Below are positions 27,305-35,502 of a stretch of DNA of 64,000 bases, piece by piece. The number at the start of each line of letters is the position of its first letter. Position 1 is the first letter of the stretch. Below the pieces are notes generated by a model. That model was not told the origin of the DNA, did no database searches, and saw only the letters and a list, made by a program, of their open reading frames with translations. Source of the DNA: Pseudomonas capeferrum (GTDB taxonomy: Bacteria > Pseudomonadota > Gammaproteobacteria > Pseudomonadales > Pseudomonadaceae); contig NZ_JMIT01000003.1 of the NCBI RefSeq assembly GCF_000731675.1, positions 540,058-604,057 on the forward strand, in the 5' to 3' direction. Position numbers and translations under genes: made by a program.

Positions 27305-27979
27305 ATGACCCAGGACCAACTCAAACAGGCCGTCGCCCAGGCCGCTGTCGACTTCATTCTGCCCAAGCTGGATGAAAAGAGCGTTGTCGGCGTCGGTACC
27401 GGTTCGACCGCCAACTTCTTCATCGACGCCCTGGCTCAGCACAAGACCGCCTTCGATGGCGCGGTCGCCAGCTCCGAGGCCACTGCCCAGCGTCTGAAGG
27501 GCCATGGCATCCCGGTCTACGAGCTGAACAGCGTCAGCGAGCTGGAGTTCTATGTCGACGGTGCCGACGAGAGCGACGCGCACCTGAACCTGATCAAAGG
27601 CGGTGGCGCGGCCCTGACCCGCGAGAAGATCGTCGCGGCCGTGGCCAAGACCTTCATCTGCATCGCCGATGCCAGCAAGCTGGTGCCGGTGCTGGGCGCC
27701 TTCCCGCTGCCGGTCGAAGTGATCCCGATGGCCCGCAGCCACGTGGCGCGCCAGCTGGTCAAACTGGGCGGTGACCCGGTGTACCGTGAAGGCGTGCTGA
27801 CCGACAACGGCAACGTGATCCTGGATGTGTACAACCTGCAGATCACCAACCCGGTCGAGCTGGAAGCGCAGATCAATGCGATCGTCGGCGTGGTCACCAA
27901 CGGCCTGTTCGCGGCACGTCCGGCAGACCTGCTGCTACTGGGCACCGCTGAAGGCGTGCAGAGCCTGAAGGCCGAGTAA
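27305..27979 (+). CDS. rpiA: ribose-5-phosphate isomerase A
   Basis: RpiA interconverts ribose 5-phosphate and ribulose 5-phosphate in the pentose phosphate pathway. From ATG 27305 the protein is 224 residues. Family motifs are visible: GVGTGSTANFFIDAL, DGADESDAHLNLIKGGGAAL, and REKIVAAVAK. GGAG just upstream and a TATACT at 27259-27264 (possible -10) support this start over one 165 bp earlier. It is divergent from ilvA. Confidence 0.96.
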   Translation: MTQDQLKQAVAQAAVDFILPKLDEKSVVGVGTGSTANFFIDALAQHKTAFDGAVASSEATAQRLKGHGIPVYELNSVSELEFYVDGADESDAHLNLIKGGGAALTREKIVAAVAKTFICIADASKLVPVLGAFPLPVEVIPMARSHVARQLVKLGGDPVYREGVLTDNGNVILDVYNLQITNPVELEAQINAIVGVVTNGLFAARPADLLLLGTAEGVQSLKAE

Positions 27980-27982
27980 CCG

Positions 27983-28086
27983 CTCCTTCGCGGGGCAAGT
28001 CGGATCGCCGAACCGCCGCGCCCATAGATCCCCGCCTTTTCAATCCAGCGGGGGCGTCTGTGGGGCGGGCTTTGCCCCGCGAAGCG
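27983..28086. repeat. REP-type inverted repeat pair
   Basis: Two copies of a CGCGGGGCAAG-type palindromic unit in opposite orientation (left near 27981-28000, right near 28068-28088) enclose about 70 bp containing CCCCGCC and GGCGGGG stretches. The pair occupies most of the gap between convergent rpiA and the SdiA-regulated-domain gene. Confidence 0.7.
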
Positions 28087-28100
28087 GCCCTCAAGGCCAT

Positions 28101-29003
28101 TCAATCTGCCGGCTGTTTGAACACATAGAACAGGTTCGGCTCACTGACCAGGTAAATGGTCCCGGCTTCGTCCATGGCGATCCCTTCCGCCTGCGGCACC
28201 GTCTGTTTCAACCCCTGGTACCCCTTGCGCAACGACAGGGTGCTCAGCGGCCTGCCCTTCACGTCGAGCTCCAGCACCAGCCGCGATTCGTCCGACAACG
28301 CCAGCAGGTGGCCGCTGCGTTCATCGAACTGCAAACTGGACAGATCCCGTACGAACAAACGCGAATCACGCTTGCGATCCTGCACCACATTCACGGCATA
28401 AGGCTGCTCGGGGTTTTCATGCGGGAAGCCATGCACTTCGTAGATCAGCATCGGGTCACGCTCCTTGGCCACGAACAAGCGCTTACCGGCCGAGTCGTAA
28501 GCCAACCCCTCGAAGCCCTTGTTGCCGTTCAGGCCAATGCCCAGGGTCAACTGCTCGGCATCGCCGGCATCGAGGAACAGCGTGTCGTCATCAAGGCGCA
28601 CGCGAATCAGCCGCTGCTGGCGTTCATCGGTGATCACATAGCTGTTGGGCCCCACGTACTCCACCGCTTCCGGGTCGCCGAAGCCGGTCAGCGGCACCCG
28701 CCGCAGGATGCGGCCGTCCAGCGACAGCTCGATCAGCTCCGAGCGTGCATTGGTGACGGTGAACAGGGTCTTGCGGTCGGGGTCGTAGGTCAGGGCCGAA
28801 ATGTCGTCATCCAGCCCCTCGACAGGCTGCGCCTCGACCACTACCCGATAGCGGTCCAGGCCAATGCCTTGTTCGGCAGGCTGCCACCAGGTCTTGAGGT
28901 TGAACCAGCCCCGCTCGAACAAGCGAAACTCTTGCCCGGCCCAACCGAGCAAGAGCAGGCCAATGAAGGCCGGGATCAGTGACAGGCGAAGAAAACGACG
29001 CAT
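28101..29003 (-). CDS. SdiA-regulated domain protein (YjiK-like beta-propeller), copy 1
   Basis: From ATG 29003 the product is 300 residues. An N-terminal membrane anchor (LIPAFIGLLLLGWAGQ) is followed by a beta-propeller-like periplasmic domain with repeated blades such as DDISALTYDPDRKTLFTVT and FGDPEAVEYVGPNSYVIT. The family is named for E. coli YjiK; its function is unknown. A paralogue lies 91 bp upstream in the same orientation (29095-30021) with the same motifs, pointing to a tandem duplication. Confidence 0.82.
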   Translation of the reverse strand: MRRFLRLSLIPAFIGLLLLGWAGQEFRLFERGWFNLKTWWQPAEQGIGLDRYRVVVEAQPVEGLDDDISALTYDPDRKTLFTVTNARSELIELSLDGRILRRVPLTGFGDPEAVEYVGPNSYVITDERQQRLIRVRLDDDTLFLDAGDAEQLTLGIGLNGNKGFEGLAYDSAGKRLFVAKERDPMLIYEVHGFPHENPEQPYAVNVVQDRKRDSRLFVRDLSSLQFDERSGHLLALSDESRLVLELDVKGRPLSTLSLRKGYQGLKQTVPQAEGIAMDEAGTIYLVSEPNLFYVFKQPAD

Positions 29004-29094
29004 TTGAGGCAGACTCGACGAAGGGGTGACGAATCTAACCACGAACAACTGAACTAAAGCTTAATGCCATCATCCGAAAAATCAGATGATCGTG

Positions 29095-30021
29095 TCAGTT
29101 TTTCTTGAAACGATAGAAAAGCGCCGGCTCGCTGACCATGTACAGGTTGCCCTTGTCGTCCATGGCCACGCCTTCGGCACGCGGAATGGTGTCTTCAAGG
29201 CCGTTGAAACCACCCAGCAAGGTCATGAAGCTCACTTGCTGGCCCTGCTCATCCAGCTCCAGCAACATGTTGGAGTCTGCCGACAGCACCAGCAGGTGCC
29301 CGGTACGCGGGTCCACGCCAAGGGCCGAAAGGTTGCGCAGGTCAAGTTCATCACTGGGCAGCGGCTGTTTGTCGCCCTTGAGCGGGCTCCGGCCATCGGT
29401 ACTCCAGGTGTATAGCTTGGGCGGGCGCTCTTCGCCGATCACCAGGCGTTGGCGCAAAGGGTCCCAGGCCACAGCTTCGAAGCCCTTGTTGCTCTTCACC
29501 GACTTGCCCAGGTCGTAGCTTGGGAAATCGCCGTGGTTGAGCGCTGTGGTGTGCGCATCCACCTTGACCACGGTCAGGTCGTGCAGCCGCTCGTCGACGA
29601 TCGCCAGGTGCCCACCCTCCATCACCGCCACCCCTTCCGGGTTGTTCCAGCCGTGCAGCGGGATCTGGCGCAGCACATTGCCGTCCAGGCTCAGCTCGAC
29701 CAGGAACGGGTTCTTGCCCATGACGGCGAACAGGGTGCGGGTTTGCGGGTTGAAGGCGATGTCCGAGGCTTCGTCATCGTCCATGCCCGGCAGAGGTTTG
29801 GCGTCGATATCGACCTGGTAGGCCGGCAACCACACGCTCTCGCTCTGCTCGGCCGTGCTTTCAAAGCTTTCCTGGACCCACAGCGCCCCGCGGTCATCCC
29901 AGTGCATGGCCACGGCGACGCCATAGCCGATGACCGCAGCAACTGCCAGGCCAAAGGGCCAGCGCAGGTAGAAGCGTCGCTTGGGCTTTGCAGAAACGGG
30001 GGCGCCGGAAGGCAATGCCAT
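29095..30021 (-). CDS. SdiA-regulated domain protein (YjiK-like beta-propeller), copy 2
   Basis: The 308-residue paralogue also has one membrane anchor (FGLAVAAVIGYGVAVAMHW) and blade motifs (ASDIAFNPQTRTLFAVMG and WNNPEGVAVMEGGHLAIVD). Both copies end in nearly the same sequence: EGIAMDEAGTIYLVSEPNLF in one, EGVAMDDKGNLYMVSEPALF in the other. The role is not known; soluble NHL-like propellers of this type often bind ligands or act as lactonases, but no catalytic residues can be assigned here. Confidence 0.82.
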   Translation of the reverse strand: MALPSGAPVSAKPKRRFYLRWPFGLAVAAVIGYGVAVAMHWDDRGALWVQESFESTAEQSESVWLPAYQVDIDAKPLPGMDDDEASDIAFNPQTRTLFAVMGKNPFLVELSLDGNVLRQIPLHGWNNPEGVAVMEGGHLAIVDERLHDLTVVKVDAHTTALNHGDFPSYDLGKSVKSNKGFEAVAWDPLRQRLVIGEERPPKLYTWSTDGRSPLKGDKQPLPSDELDLRNLSALGVDPRTGHLLVLSADSNMLLELDEQGQQVSFMTLLGGFNGLEDTIPRAEGVAMDDKGNLYMVSEPALFYRFKKN

Positions 30022-30113
30022 GCAGAGTTATCCTGGGTGAATGGGCGAAGGTTTGCGCATTATCCAGATGCCGTGTGAAAAAACGGTAAAAACCCGCCAG
30101 ATTACATCGGTGT

Positions 30114-30245
30114 GTGTAGGAGCGGCCTTGCCGGGGCGCCGGACCGGTCGGAAAGGGGTGCGAAGCAGCCCCGGGATATTGGCGGCGACGCTGAAATCGA
30201 GGGGCCGCTTTGCGGCCCGTTCGCGACGCAAGGCCGCTCCTACAC
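30114..30245. repeat. REP pair (perfect 18-bp inverted arms)
   Basis: GTGTAGGAGCGGCCTTGC (30114-30131) is exactly inverted at 30228-30245, with about 96 bp between. It lies in the 238-bp gap upstream of copy 2 of the SdiA-regulated gene and after the FAH-family gene. Other copies of the same unit are at 38013-38131 and 47280-47362. Confidence 0.85.
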
Positions 30246-30259
30246 AAGGCGGTGCCAGG

Positions 30260-30925
30260 TTAGAGCACCCGGCTTTCGAAGCGGCTGACACCCGGCAGTT
30301 CCAGCACCAGCTCATCACCGACATTGAACGGGCCTACGCCAGCGGGTGTACCGGTCAGAATCACGTCACCGGCCTGCAGCGAGAAATGCGCAGCGATGTG
30401 CTGGATGATCGGCACGATCGGGTTGAGCATCATCGCGCTGGTGCCGTCCTGCACCACTTCGCCATTGAGGGTCAGGCGCACCGGGATGTCGGTCACGTCC
30501 TCGAAACTGGACGCCGAAACGAACGGCGGCAGCACGCAGGCGCCGTCGAAGCTCTTGCTCAGCTCCCACGGCAGGCCCTTTTCCTTGAGCTTGGCCTGCA
30601 CGTCGCGCAGGGTCAGGTCGAGCGCCGGGGCGAAACCGGAGATGGCGTCGAGCACCTCCTCTTCGGTCGGCCGGGTGGACAGCGGCTTGCCAATCAGCAC
30701 GGCGATCTCGGCCTCGTAGTGCACGACACCACGGTCGGTCGGGATCTTGAAACCACCTTCCAGCGGCACCACGCAGCTACCCGGCTTGATGAACAGCAAC
30801 GGCTCGCTGGGGATGGGGTTGTCCAGTTCCTTGGCATGCTCGGCATAGTTGCGGCCGATGCACACCACCTTGCCCATCGGGAAGTGAATGCGCGTGCCGT
30901 CTACGTACTGGTGCTGGTAACTCAT
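30260..30925 (-). CDS. fumarylacetoacetate hydrolase (FAH) family protein
   Basis: The 221-residue protein has the FAH fold and metal ligands: CIGRNYAEHAKELDN near residue 27, then HYEAEIAVLIGK (the Glu-x-Glu site), and ILTGTPAGVGPF near the C terminus. Members cleave acylpyruvates or decarboxylate oxaloacetate. It lies 25 bp downstream of the D-2-hydroxyglutarate dehydrogenase gene on the same strand, so an oxaloacetate or 2-oxoacid clean-up role is plausible. The substrate is not proven. Confidence 0.87.
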   Translation of the reverse strand: MSYQHQYVDGTRIHFPMGKVVCIGRNYAEHAKELDNPIPSEPLLFIKPGSCVVPLEGGFKIPTDRGVVHYEAEIAVLIGKPLSTRPTEEEVLDAISGFAPALDLTLRDVQAKLKEKGLPWELSKSFDGACVLPPFVSASSFEDVTDIPVRLTLNGEVVQDGTSAMMLNPIVPIIQHIAAHFSLQAGDVILTGTPAGVGPFNVGDELVLELPGVSRFESRVL

Positions 30926-30950
30926 GGCCGACTCCTCTGGATACTGCTTT

Positions 30951-32348
30951 TTATACGGGTGCGAAGATCTTACCCGGATTCATGATGCCGTTAGGGTCGA
31001 AGACGGCCTTTATTGCCTTCATGCAGGCGATTTCTTCGGGCGAGCGGCTGTAGCCCAGGTAGTCGCGCTTGGTCATGCCCACACCATGCTCGGCGGAGAT
31101 CGAGCCGTTGTAGCGCTGGACGATTTCGAACACCCACTTGTTGACCTTGGCGCACGAGGCAAAGAAGTCATCCTTGCTCATGGCGTCGGGCTTGAGGATG
31201 TTCAGGTGCAGGTTGCCGTCGCCGATATGGCCGTACCAGACCACTTCGTAGTCCGGATAATGCTCTGCGACGATGGCGTCGATATCACGCAGGAACGCGG
31301 GCACTTTCGACACAGTGACGGAAATGTCGTTCTTGTACGGTGTCCAGTGCGAGATGGTTTCGGACAAGTACTCGCGCAGCTTCCACAGGTTTTTAAGCTG
31401 GGTTTCGCTCTGGCTCATCACCCCGTCCAGCACCCAGCCTTGCTCGACGCAGTGCTCGAAGGTAGCCAAGGCTTCGTTGGCGACCTCCTCGGTACTGGCC
31501 TCGAACTCCAGCAGCGCATAGAACGGGCAATCGGTCTCGAACGGCGCCGGCACGTCGCCACGGCCCATGATCTTGGCCAGGCCCTTGTCGGAGAAGAACT
31601 CGAAGGCGGTCAGGTCGAGCTTGCCCTGGAAGGCATGCAGCACCGGCATGATCGAGTCGAAGTCCGGCGTGCCCAGCACCATGGCGGTTAGGTTGCGCGG
31701 GGCGCGGTCCAGGCGCATGGTCGCCTCGACCACGAAGCCCAGCGTGCCCTCGGCGCCAATGAACAGCTGGCGCAGGTCGTAGCCGGTGGCGTTCTTGATC
31801 AGGTCCTTGTTCAGTTCCAGCAGCTCGCCCTTGCCGGTGACCACTTTCAGCCCGGCCACCCAGTTGCGGGTCATGCCGTAACGAATGACCTTGATCCCGC
31901 CGGCATTGGTACCGATGTTGCCGCCAATCTGGCTGGAGCCGCTGGAGGCGAAGTCCACCGGGTAATACAGGCCCTGTTCTTCGGCATAGGCCTGCAGCTG
32001 CCGAGTGATCACCCCTGGCTGGCAGACCACGGTGCGGTCGAAGGCATTGAAATCGAGAATCTGGTTCATGTAGTCGAAGGCGACCACGACTTCACCATTG
32101 GCGGCCACTGCGCCACCGGAAAGCCCGGTGCGCCCACCAGATGGCACCAAGGCCACCTTGTGCGCATTGGCCCAGCGCACAATCGCCTGCACTTGCTCGA
32201 CAGTCTTGGGCAACACAATGGCAGTCGGCGCGGGCGGGTAATGCTTGGTCCAGTCCTTGCCATAGGCTTCGAGGGAAGCCGCGTCGGTCAGGACCTTGCC
32301 AGGGTCGACAAGGGTCATCAGTTCATCAATAACAGCGGGATGGTTCAT
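30951..32348 (-). CDS. D-2-hydroxyglutarate dehydrogenase (FAD-linked oxidase family)
   Basis: The enzyme oxidises D-2-hydroxyglutarate to 2-oxoglutarate through FAD. The FAD-binding PCMH domain is visible (PSGGRTGLSGGAVAANG and GSSQIGGNIGTNAGGIKVIR), as is the C-terminal oxidase domain with GHIGDGNLHLNI and SAEHGVGMTK. It is divergent from serA. In Pseudomonas stutzeri this pair is functionally coupled: SerA reduces 2-oxoglutarate to D-2-hydroxyglutarate to drive serine synthesis, and this enzyme recycles it. The start at 32348 (MNHPAVIDEL) fits family length; ATG 32372, after AGGGTGA, is an alternative. Confidence 0.9.
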   Translation of the reverse strand: MNHPAVIDELMTLVDPGKVLTDAASLEAYGKDWTKHYPPAPTAIVLPKTVEQVQAIVRWANAHKVALVPSGGRTGLSGGAVAANGEVVVAFDYMNQILDFNAFDRTVVCQPGVITRQLQAYAEEQGLYYPVDFASSGSSQIGGNIGTNAGGIKVIRYGMTRNWVAGLKVVTGKGELLELNKDLIKNATGYDLRQLFIGAEGTLGFVVEATMRLDRAPRNLTAMVLGTPDFDSIMPVLHAFQGKLDLTAFEFFSDKGLAKIMGRGDVPAPFETDCPFYALLEFEASTEEVANEALATFEHCVEQGWVLDGVMSQSETQLKNLWKLREYLSETISHWTPYKNDISVTVSKVPAFLRDIDAIVAEHYPDYEVVWYGHIGDGNLHLNILKPDAMSKDDFFASCAKVNKWVFEIVQRYNGSISAEHGVGMTKRDYLGYSRSPEEIACMKAIKAVFDPNGIMNPGKIFAPV

Positions 32349-32423
32349 CGCTGGAACTCTCGACTTATTCATAGTCACCCTGAGCACTCTTCACCTGTCG
32401 GGATAAGCTCAGATTGTGTCGCG

Positions 32424-32478
32424 TATGCTAGCATAGCCCTCCCGCTGTTCATGCTAAGGCCGATGCCGCGCCTAGCAT
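32424..32478. promoter_or_regulatory. palindrome cluster in the serA / D2HGDH divergent promoter
   Basis: A perfect 12-bp palindrome TATGCTAGCATA lies at 32424-32435. Further copies of its arm follow: ATGCTA at 32451-32456 and TAGCAT at 32473-32478. The cluster sits in the 171-bp spacer between the divergent starts and looks like an operator for a dimeric regulator. The regulator is not identifiable. Confidence 0.5.
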
Positions 32479-32519
32479 CACCCCTCGCCATTTTTTCTCC
32501 GGGATACAGGTTTACGCAG

Positions 32520-33749
32520 ATGAGCAAGACTTCTCTCGACAAGAGCAAGATCAGGTTCCTTCTTCTTGAAGGTGTGCACCAGAACGCGGTCGATACCCTC
32601 AAGGCTGCCGGCTACACCAACATCGAATACCTCACTGGTTCGTTGCCGGAAGCCGAGCTGAAGGAAAAGATCGCCGATGCCCACTTCATCGGCATCCGTT
32701 CGCGCACGCAACTGACCGAAGAGATCTTCGACTGCGCGAAGAAGCTGGTCGCGGTTGGCTGCTTCTGCATCGGTACCAACCAGGTCGACCTGGAAGCGGC
32801 CCGCGAGCGCGGTATCGCCGTGTTCAACGCACCGTACTCCAACACCCGTTCGGTGGCCGAGCTGGTGCTGGCCGAAGCCATCCTGTTGCTGCGCGGCATC
32901 CCTGAGAAGAACGCTTCCTGCCACCGTGGCGGCTGGATCAAGAGCGCGGCCAATTCCTTCGAGATCCGCGGCAAAAAGCTGGGCATCGTCGGCTACGGCT
33001 CGATCGGCACCCAACTGTCGGTCCTGGCCGAGAACCTGGGCATGCAGGTCTACTTCTTCGACCCGCTGACCAAGCTGCCGCTGGGCAACGCTGTACAGGT
33101 CGCCAGCCTGCACGAGCTGCTGGGCCTGGCCGATATCGTGTCGCTGCACGTGCCTGAGCTGCCATCCACCCAGTGGATGATCGGCGAGAAGGAAATCCGC
33201 GCGATGAAGAAGGGTTCGATCCTGATCAACGCCGCCCGCGGCACCGTGGTCGAGCTGGATCACCTGGCCGCCGCGATCAAGGACAAGCACCTGATCGGCG
33301 CCGCCATCGACGTATTCCCGGTCGAGCCGCGCTCCAACGACGAAGAGTTCGAAAGCCCGCTGCGCGGCCTGGACAACGTGATCCTGACCCCGCACATCGG
33401 TGGTTCCACCGCAGAGGCCCAGGCCAACATCGGCCTGGAAGTTGCCGAGAAGCTGGTCAAGTACAGCGACAACGGTACTTCGGTGTCTTCGGTCAACTTC
33501 CCGGAAGTTGCCCTGCCGGCGCACCCAGGCAAACACCGCCTGCTGCACATCCACGAAAACATCCCAGGCGTGCTCAGCGAGATCAACAAGGTCTTCGCCG
33601 AGAACGGCATCAACATCTCCGGTCAGTTCCTGCAGACCAACGAGAAAGTGGGTTACGTGGTAATCGACGTCGACGCCGAATACTCGGACCTGGCGCAGGA
33701 GAAGCTGCAGCACGTCAAGGGCACCATCCGCTCCCGCGTACTGTTCTAA
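32520..33749 (+). CDS. serA: D-3-phosphoglycerate dehydrogenase
   Basis: SerA oxidises 3-phosphoglycerate in the first step of serine synthesis, and can also reduce 2-oxoglutarate. From ATG 32520 it is 409 residues, the E. coli-like length. Visible motifs include the NAD-binding GIVGYGSIGTQLSVLAENLG near residue 155, NAARGTVVEL, the catalytic PHIGGSTAEAQ, and a C-terminal ACT domain (about 335-409) that would bind serine. It pairs with the divergent D-2-hydroxyglutarate dehydrogenase. Confidence 0.97.
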   Translation: MSKTSLDKSKIRFLLLEGVHQNAVDTLKAAGYTNIEYLTGSLPEAELKEKIADAHFIGIRSRTQLTEEIFDCAKKLVAVGCFCIGTNQVDLEAARERGIAVFNAPYSNTRSVAELVLAEAILLLRGIPEKNASCHRGGWIKSAANSFEIRGKKLGIVGYGSIGTQLSVLAENLGMQVYFFDPLTKLPLGNAVQVASLHELLGLADIVSLHVPELPSTQWMIGEKEIRAMKKGSILINAARGTVVELDHLAAAIKDKHLIGAAIDVFPVEPRSNDEEFESPLRGLDNVILTPHIGGSTAEAQANIGLEVAEKLVKYSDNGTSVSSVNFPEVALPAHPGKHRLLHIHENIPGVLSEINKVFAENGINISGQFLQTNEKVGYVVIDVDAEYSDLAQEKLQHVKGTIRSRVLF

Positions 33750-33765
33750 GTTTCACTGCATCATG

Positions 33766-33796
33766 AAAAAGGGAGGCCCTGGTGGCCTCCCTTTTT
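33766..33796. terminator. bidirectional rho-independent terminator after serA
   Basis: A 13-bp stem (AAAAAGGGAGGCC at 33766-33778, GGCCTCCCTTTTT at 33784-33796) with a five-base loop has A and T runs on both sides. It can stop serA and the convergent DUF4399 gene. Confidence 0.93.
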
Positions 33797-33830
33797 CGTT
33801 TGGATCCTGGGCCTGCTGCGCAGGCCTTTT

Positions 33831-34310
33831 TCACTCTTTCACAGTGACAGTGACCTTCTTCGATTCAACGCTCGGCTTGAACGGCACGTGATACTGGTCA
33901 CCCAGCACCAGCTGCAAGGTGTGCTTGCCCGGCGTCAGGGTAATGGTCGCCTCGGTCTGTGCCTTGCCGAAGTGCAGCACTTGCGGGCCGGCCGGCAGCG
34001 GCGCGTTGTTCTCCGGCATCAGGCTGGTTGGCAGCGGCATGTCGGCCACCGGCTGCTGGTCGACATCCACCAGCAAATGGTGATGCCCGGTATGCGGGGT
34101 CTGGTCACCCGCAGGTTTTAGCCCCATGCCCTCGATGCCGAACTTGACGGTGAAGGTCTTGTCGACCGTAGCGCCATCGGCGGGGGAAACGATGAAGACC
34201 TTGGCATCCTTGGGCGGCTCCTGGCTCTTCAGGGCATCCGCAGCACTGGCGAACACCGAGGCCCCCATCAGCAGACCGGCTACGGCAGCACGCGAAAATA
34301 GGCTGTTCAT
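33831..34310 (-). CDS. DUF4399 family secreted protein
   Basis: The 159-residue protein has a signal peptide (about residues 1-23, ending ASA) and a single DUF4399 beta-sandwich-like domain. A His-rich stretch (PHTGHHHLLVDVDQ) is the family hallmark and could bind metal. GGAGAAGTGA precedes the ATG. The function is unknown. It is divergent from the short binding-protein gene. Confidence 0.82.
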   Translation of the reverse strand: MNSLFSRAAVAGLLMGASVFASAADALKSQEPPKDAKVFIVSPADGATVDKTFTVKFGIEGMGLKPAGDQTPHTGHHHLLVDVDQQPVADMPLPTSLMPENNAPLPAGPQVLHFGKAQTEATITLTPGKHTLQLVLGDQYHVPFKPSVESKKVTVTVKE

Positions 34311-34446
34311 TCACTTCTCCTGTGATTCACTTATTGACCGCCACCAGTAAACGATCGGCGGCGGTAGTTCACCATAGCCCACAAAGAGAAATATTTCAGT
34401 TAGGGTTAAACCTCGCCAAGGCTTCAAGGTCATAGGCTGCGCTCGA

Positions 34447-34470
34447 CCACGACGAGGAAGAAAGTCGTGG
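34447..34470. promoter_or_regulatory. inverted repeat upstream of the short binding-protein gene
   Basis: CCACGAC (34447-34453) is inverted as GTCGTGG (34464-34470), ten bases apart, about 40 bp before the start at 34510. It may be an operator or leader hairpin in the 199-bp divergent spacer. Confidence 0.35.
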
Positions 34471-34509
34471 CGAAAGTTATTCATTTGCCAAAGGATAAAG
34501 GGGCATTAC

Positions 34510-34998
34510 ATGCGTTCGACCATAGGTGTACTGCTGGCAGTACTGATCACGCCATTGGCTCAAGCCGAGCTGATCGACGAAATCGCCGACCGGGGCGAAC
34601 TGCGCATTGCCGTGCAGGCCGACAACTCGCCGTATGCGTTCAAGGAAAACGACCACCTGACGGGCTTTGAAATCGACTTCGGCCAAGCGTTGGCCAACCA
34701 ACTGGACCTGCGTGCCGAGTTCATCGAAACACCTGCGGCCGAAGTGCTGCCAGGTGTCGAAAGTGGCAAGTACGACATCACCCTGACCCCGTCGGACAAC
34801 GCGCCCAAAGCCGATACACCGTTCGACCTGAGCCAGCCTTTTGGCGAGAAAAAGCTGGTCATCCCGTTCCAGAAGGACAACCCGGCATTCGAGAGCGCGG
34901 TGAACAACGCCTTGCAGCGCCTCAAGGACAGCGGGCGCACGGCGGAGCTTGAGCAGAAGTGGTTCAAGGGTGTACAGGAGACGGCTGCAGGCCAGTGA
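34510..34998 (+). CDS. family 3 solute-binding protein, half-length (likely internally deleted)
   Basis: The 162-residue product has a signal peptide (ending near AQA, residue 19) and the start of an amino-acid-type binding protein: RGELRIAVQADNSPYAFKEN, then LTGFEIDFGQALANQL and GVESGKYDITLTPSD. After FDLSQP (about residue 110) it passes straight into the C-terminal helix region (NPAFESAVNNALQRLKDSG, then EQKWF). Normal members have about 250-270 residues, so most of lobe 2 is missing, in frame. No permease or ATPase is nearby. It may be a non-functional remnant or a single-lobe protein with a new role. Confidence 0.75.
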   Translation: MRSTIGVLLAVLITPLAQAELIDEIADRGELRIAVQADNSPYAFKENDHLTGFEIDFGQALANQLDLRAEFIETPAAEVLPGVESGKYDITLTPSDNAPKADTPFDLSQPFGEKKLVIPFQKDNPAFESAVNNALQRLKDSGRTAELEQKWFKGVQETAAGQ

Positions 34999-35004
34999 CC
35001 GCGC

Positions 35005-35502
35005 CTACACGTTCGCCAGTGCCTGCTGCGCTTCATCCAGCTCCAGCTCACTGAACACCAGCACCCCCTCGCGCCGCAGCAAGGCCGTGGTCACCCCTTC
35101 CCCCGGCACCTTCACCCCACTGAAGGTGCCATCGTAGGTCAGGCGATTACCACACGAGGGGCTGCCGGACTTGAGCACCGCGACCCGAATCCCGTGCCGG
35201 CGCACCAGCGCCAATGCCAGTTGAGCACCCGCCAGGAAGGCGTCGCTGACGTCCTCACCGGTTACCGTCAACACCTGTGCCTGGCCGTCGAGCACCTCGC
35301 CGCCCTGTCCGCCGGGGATCTCCGCAGGCGGGCGCGGGGTCGGCAGGCCGCCGGCCACTTCCGGGCACAACGGCACCACCCGCCCTTCGCCCTGCCAGCA
35401 CTGCAACAGGCCCGGGTGGCCACTGGCGCGGCCGTCATAGCGCACCGGCTGCCCCAGCAGGCAAGCGCTGACCAGTACCTTCGGCAGCTCAGAACGGGTC
35501 AT
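35005..35502 (-). CDS. DUF523 family protein
   Basis: The 165-residue cytoplasmic protein shows the DUF523 hallmarks: SACLLGQPVRYDG at the N terminus, PLCPEVAGGLPTPRPPAEI, and LKSGSPSCGNRLTYDGTFSG with conserved cysteines that could hold a metal or act in catalysis. The function is unknown. ATG 35502 has AGG at a suitable distance; a GTG six bases earlier is possible. It overlaps the upstream oxygenase gene by 14 nt, so coupling is likely. Confidence 0.85.
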   Translation of the reverse strand: MTRSELPKVLVSACLLGQPVRYDGRASGHPGLLQCWQGEGRVVPLCPEVAGGLPTPRPPAEIPGGQGGEVLDGQAQVLTVTGEDVSDAFLAGAQLALALVRRHGIRVAVLKSGSPSCGNRLTYDGTFSGVKVPGEGVTTALLRREGVLVFSELELDEAQQALANV

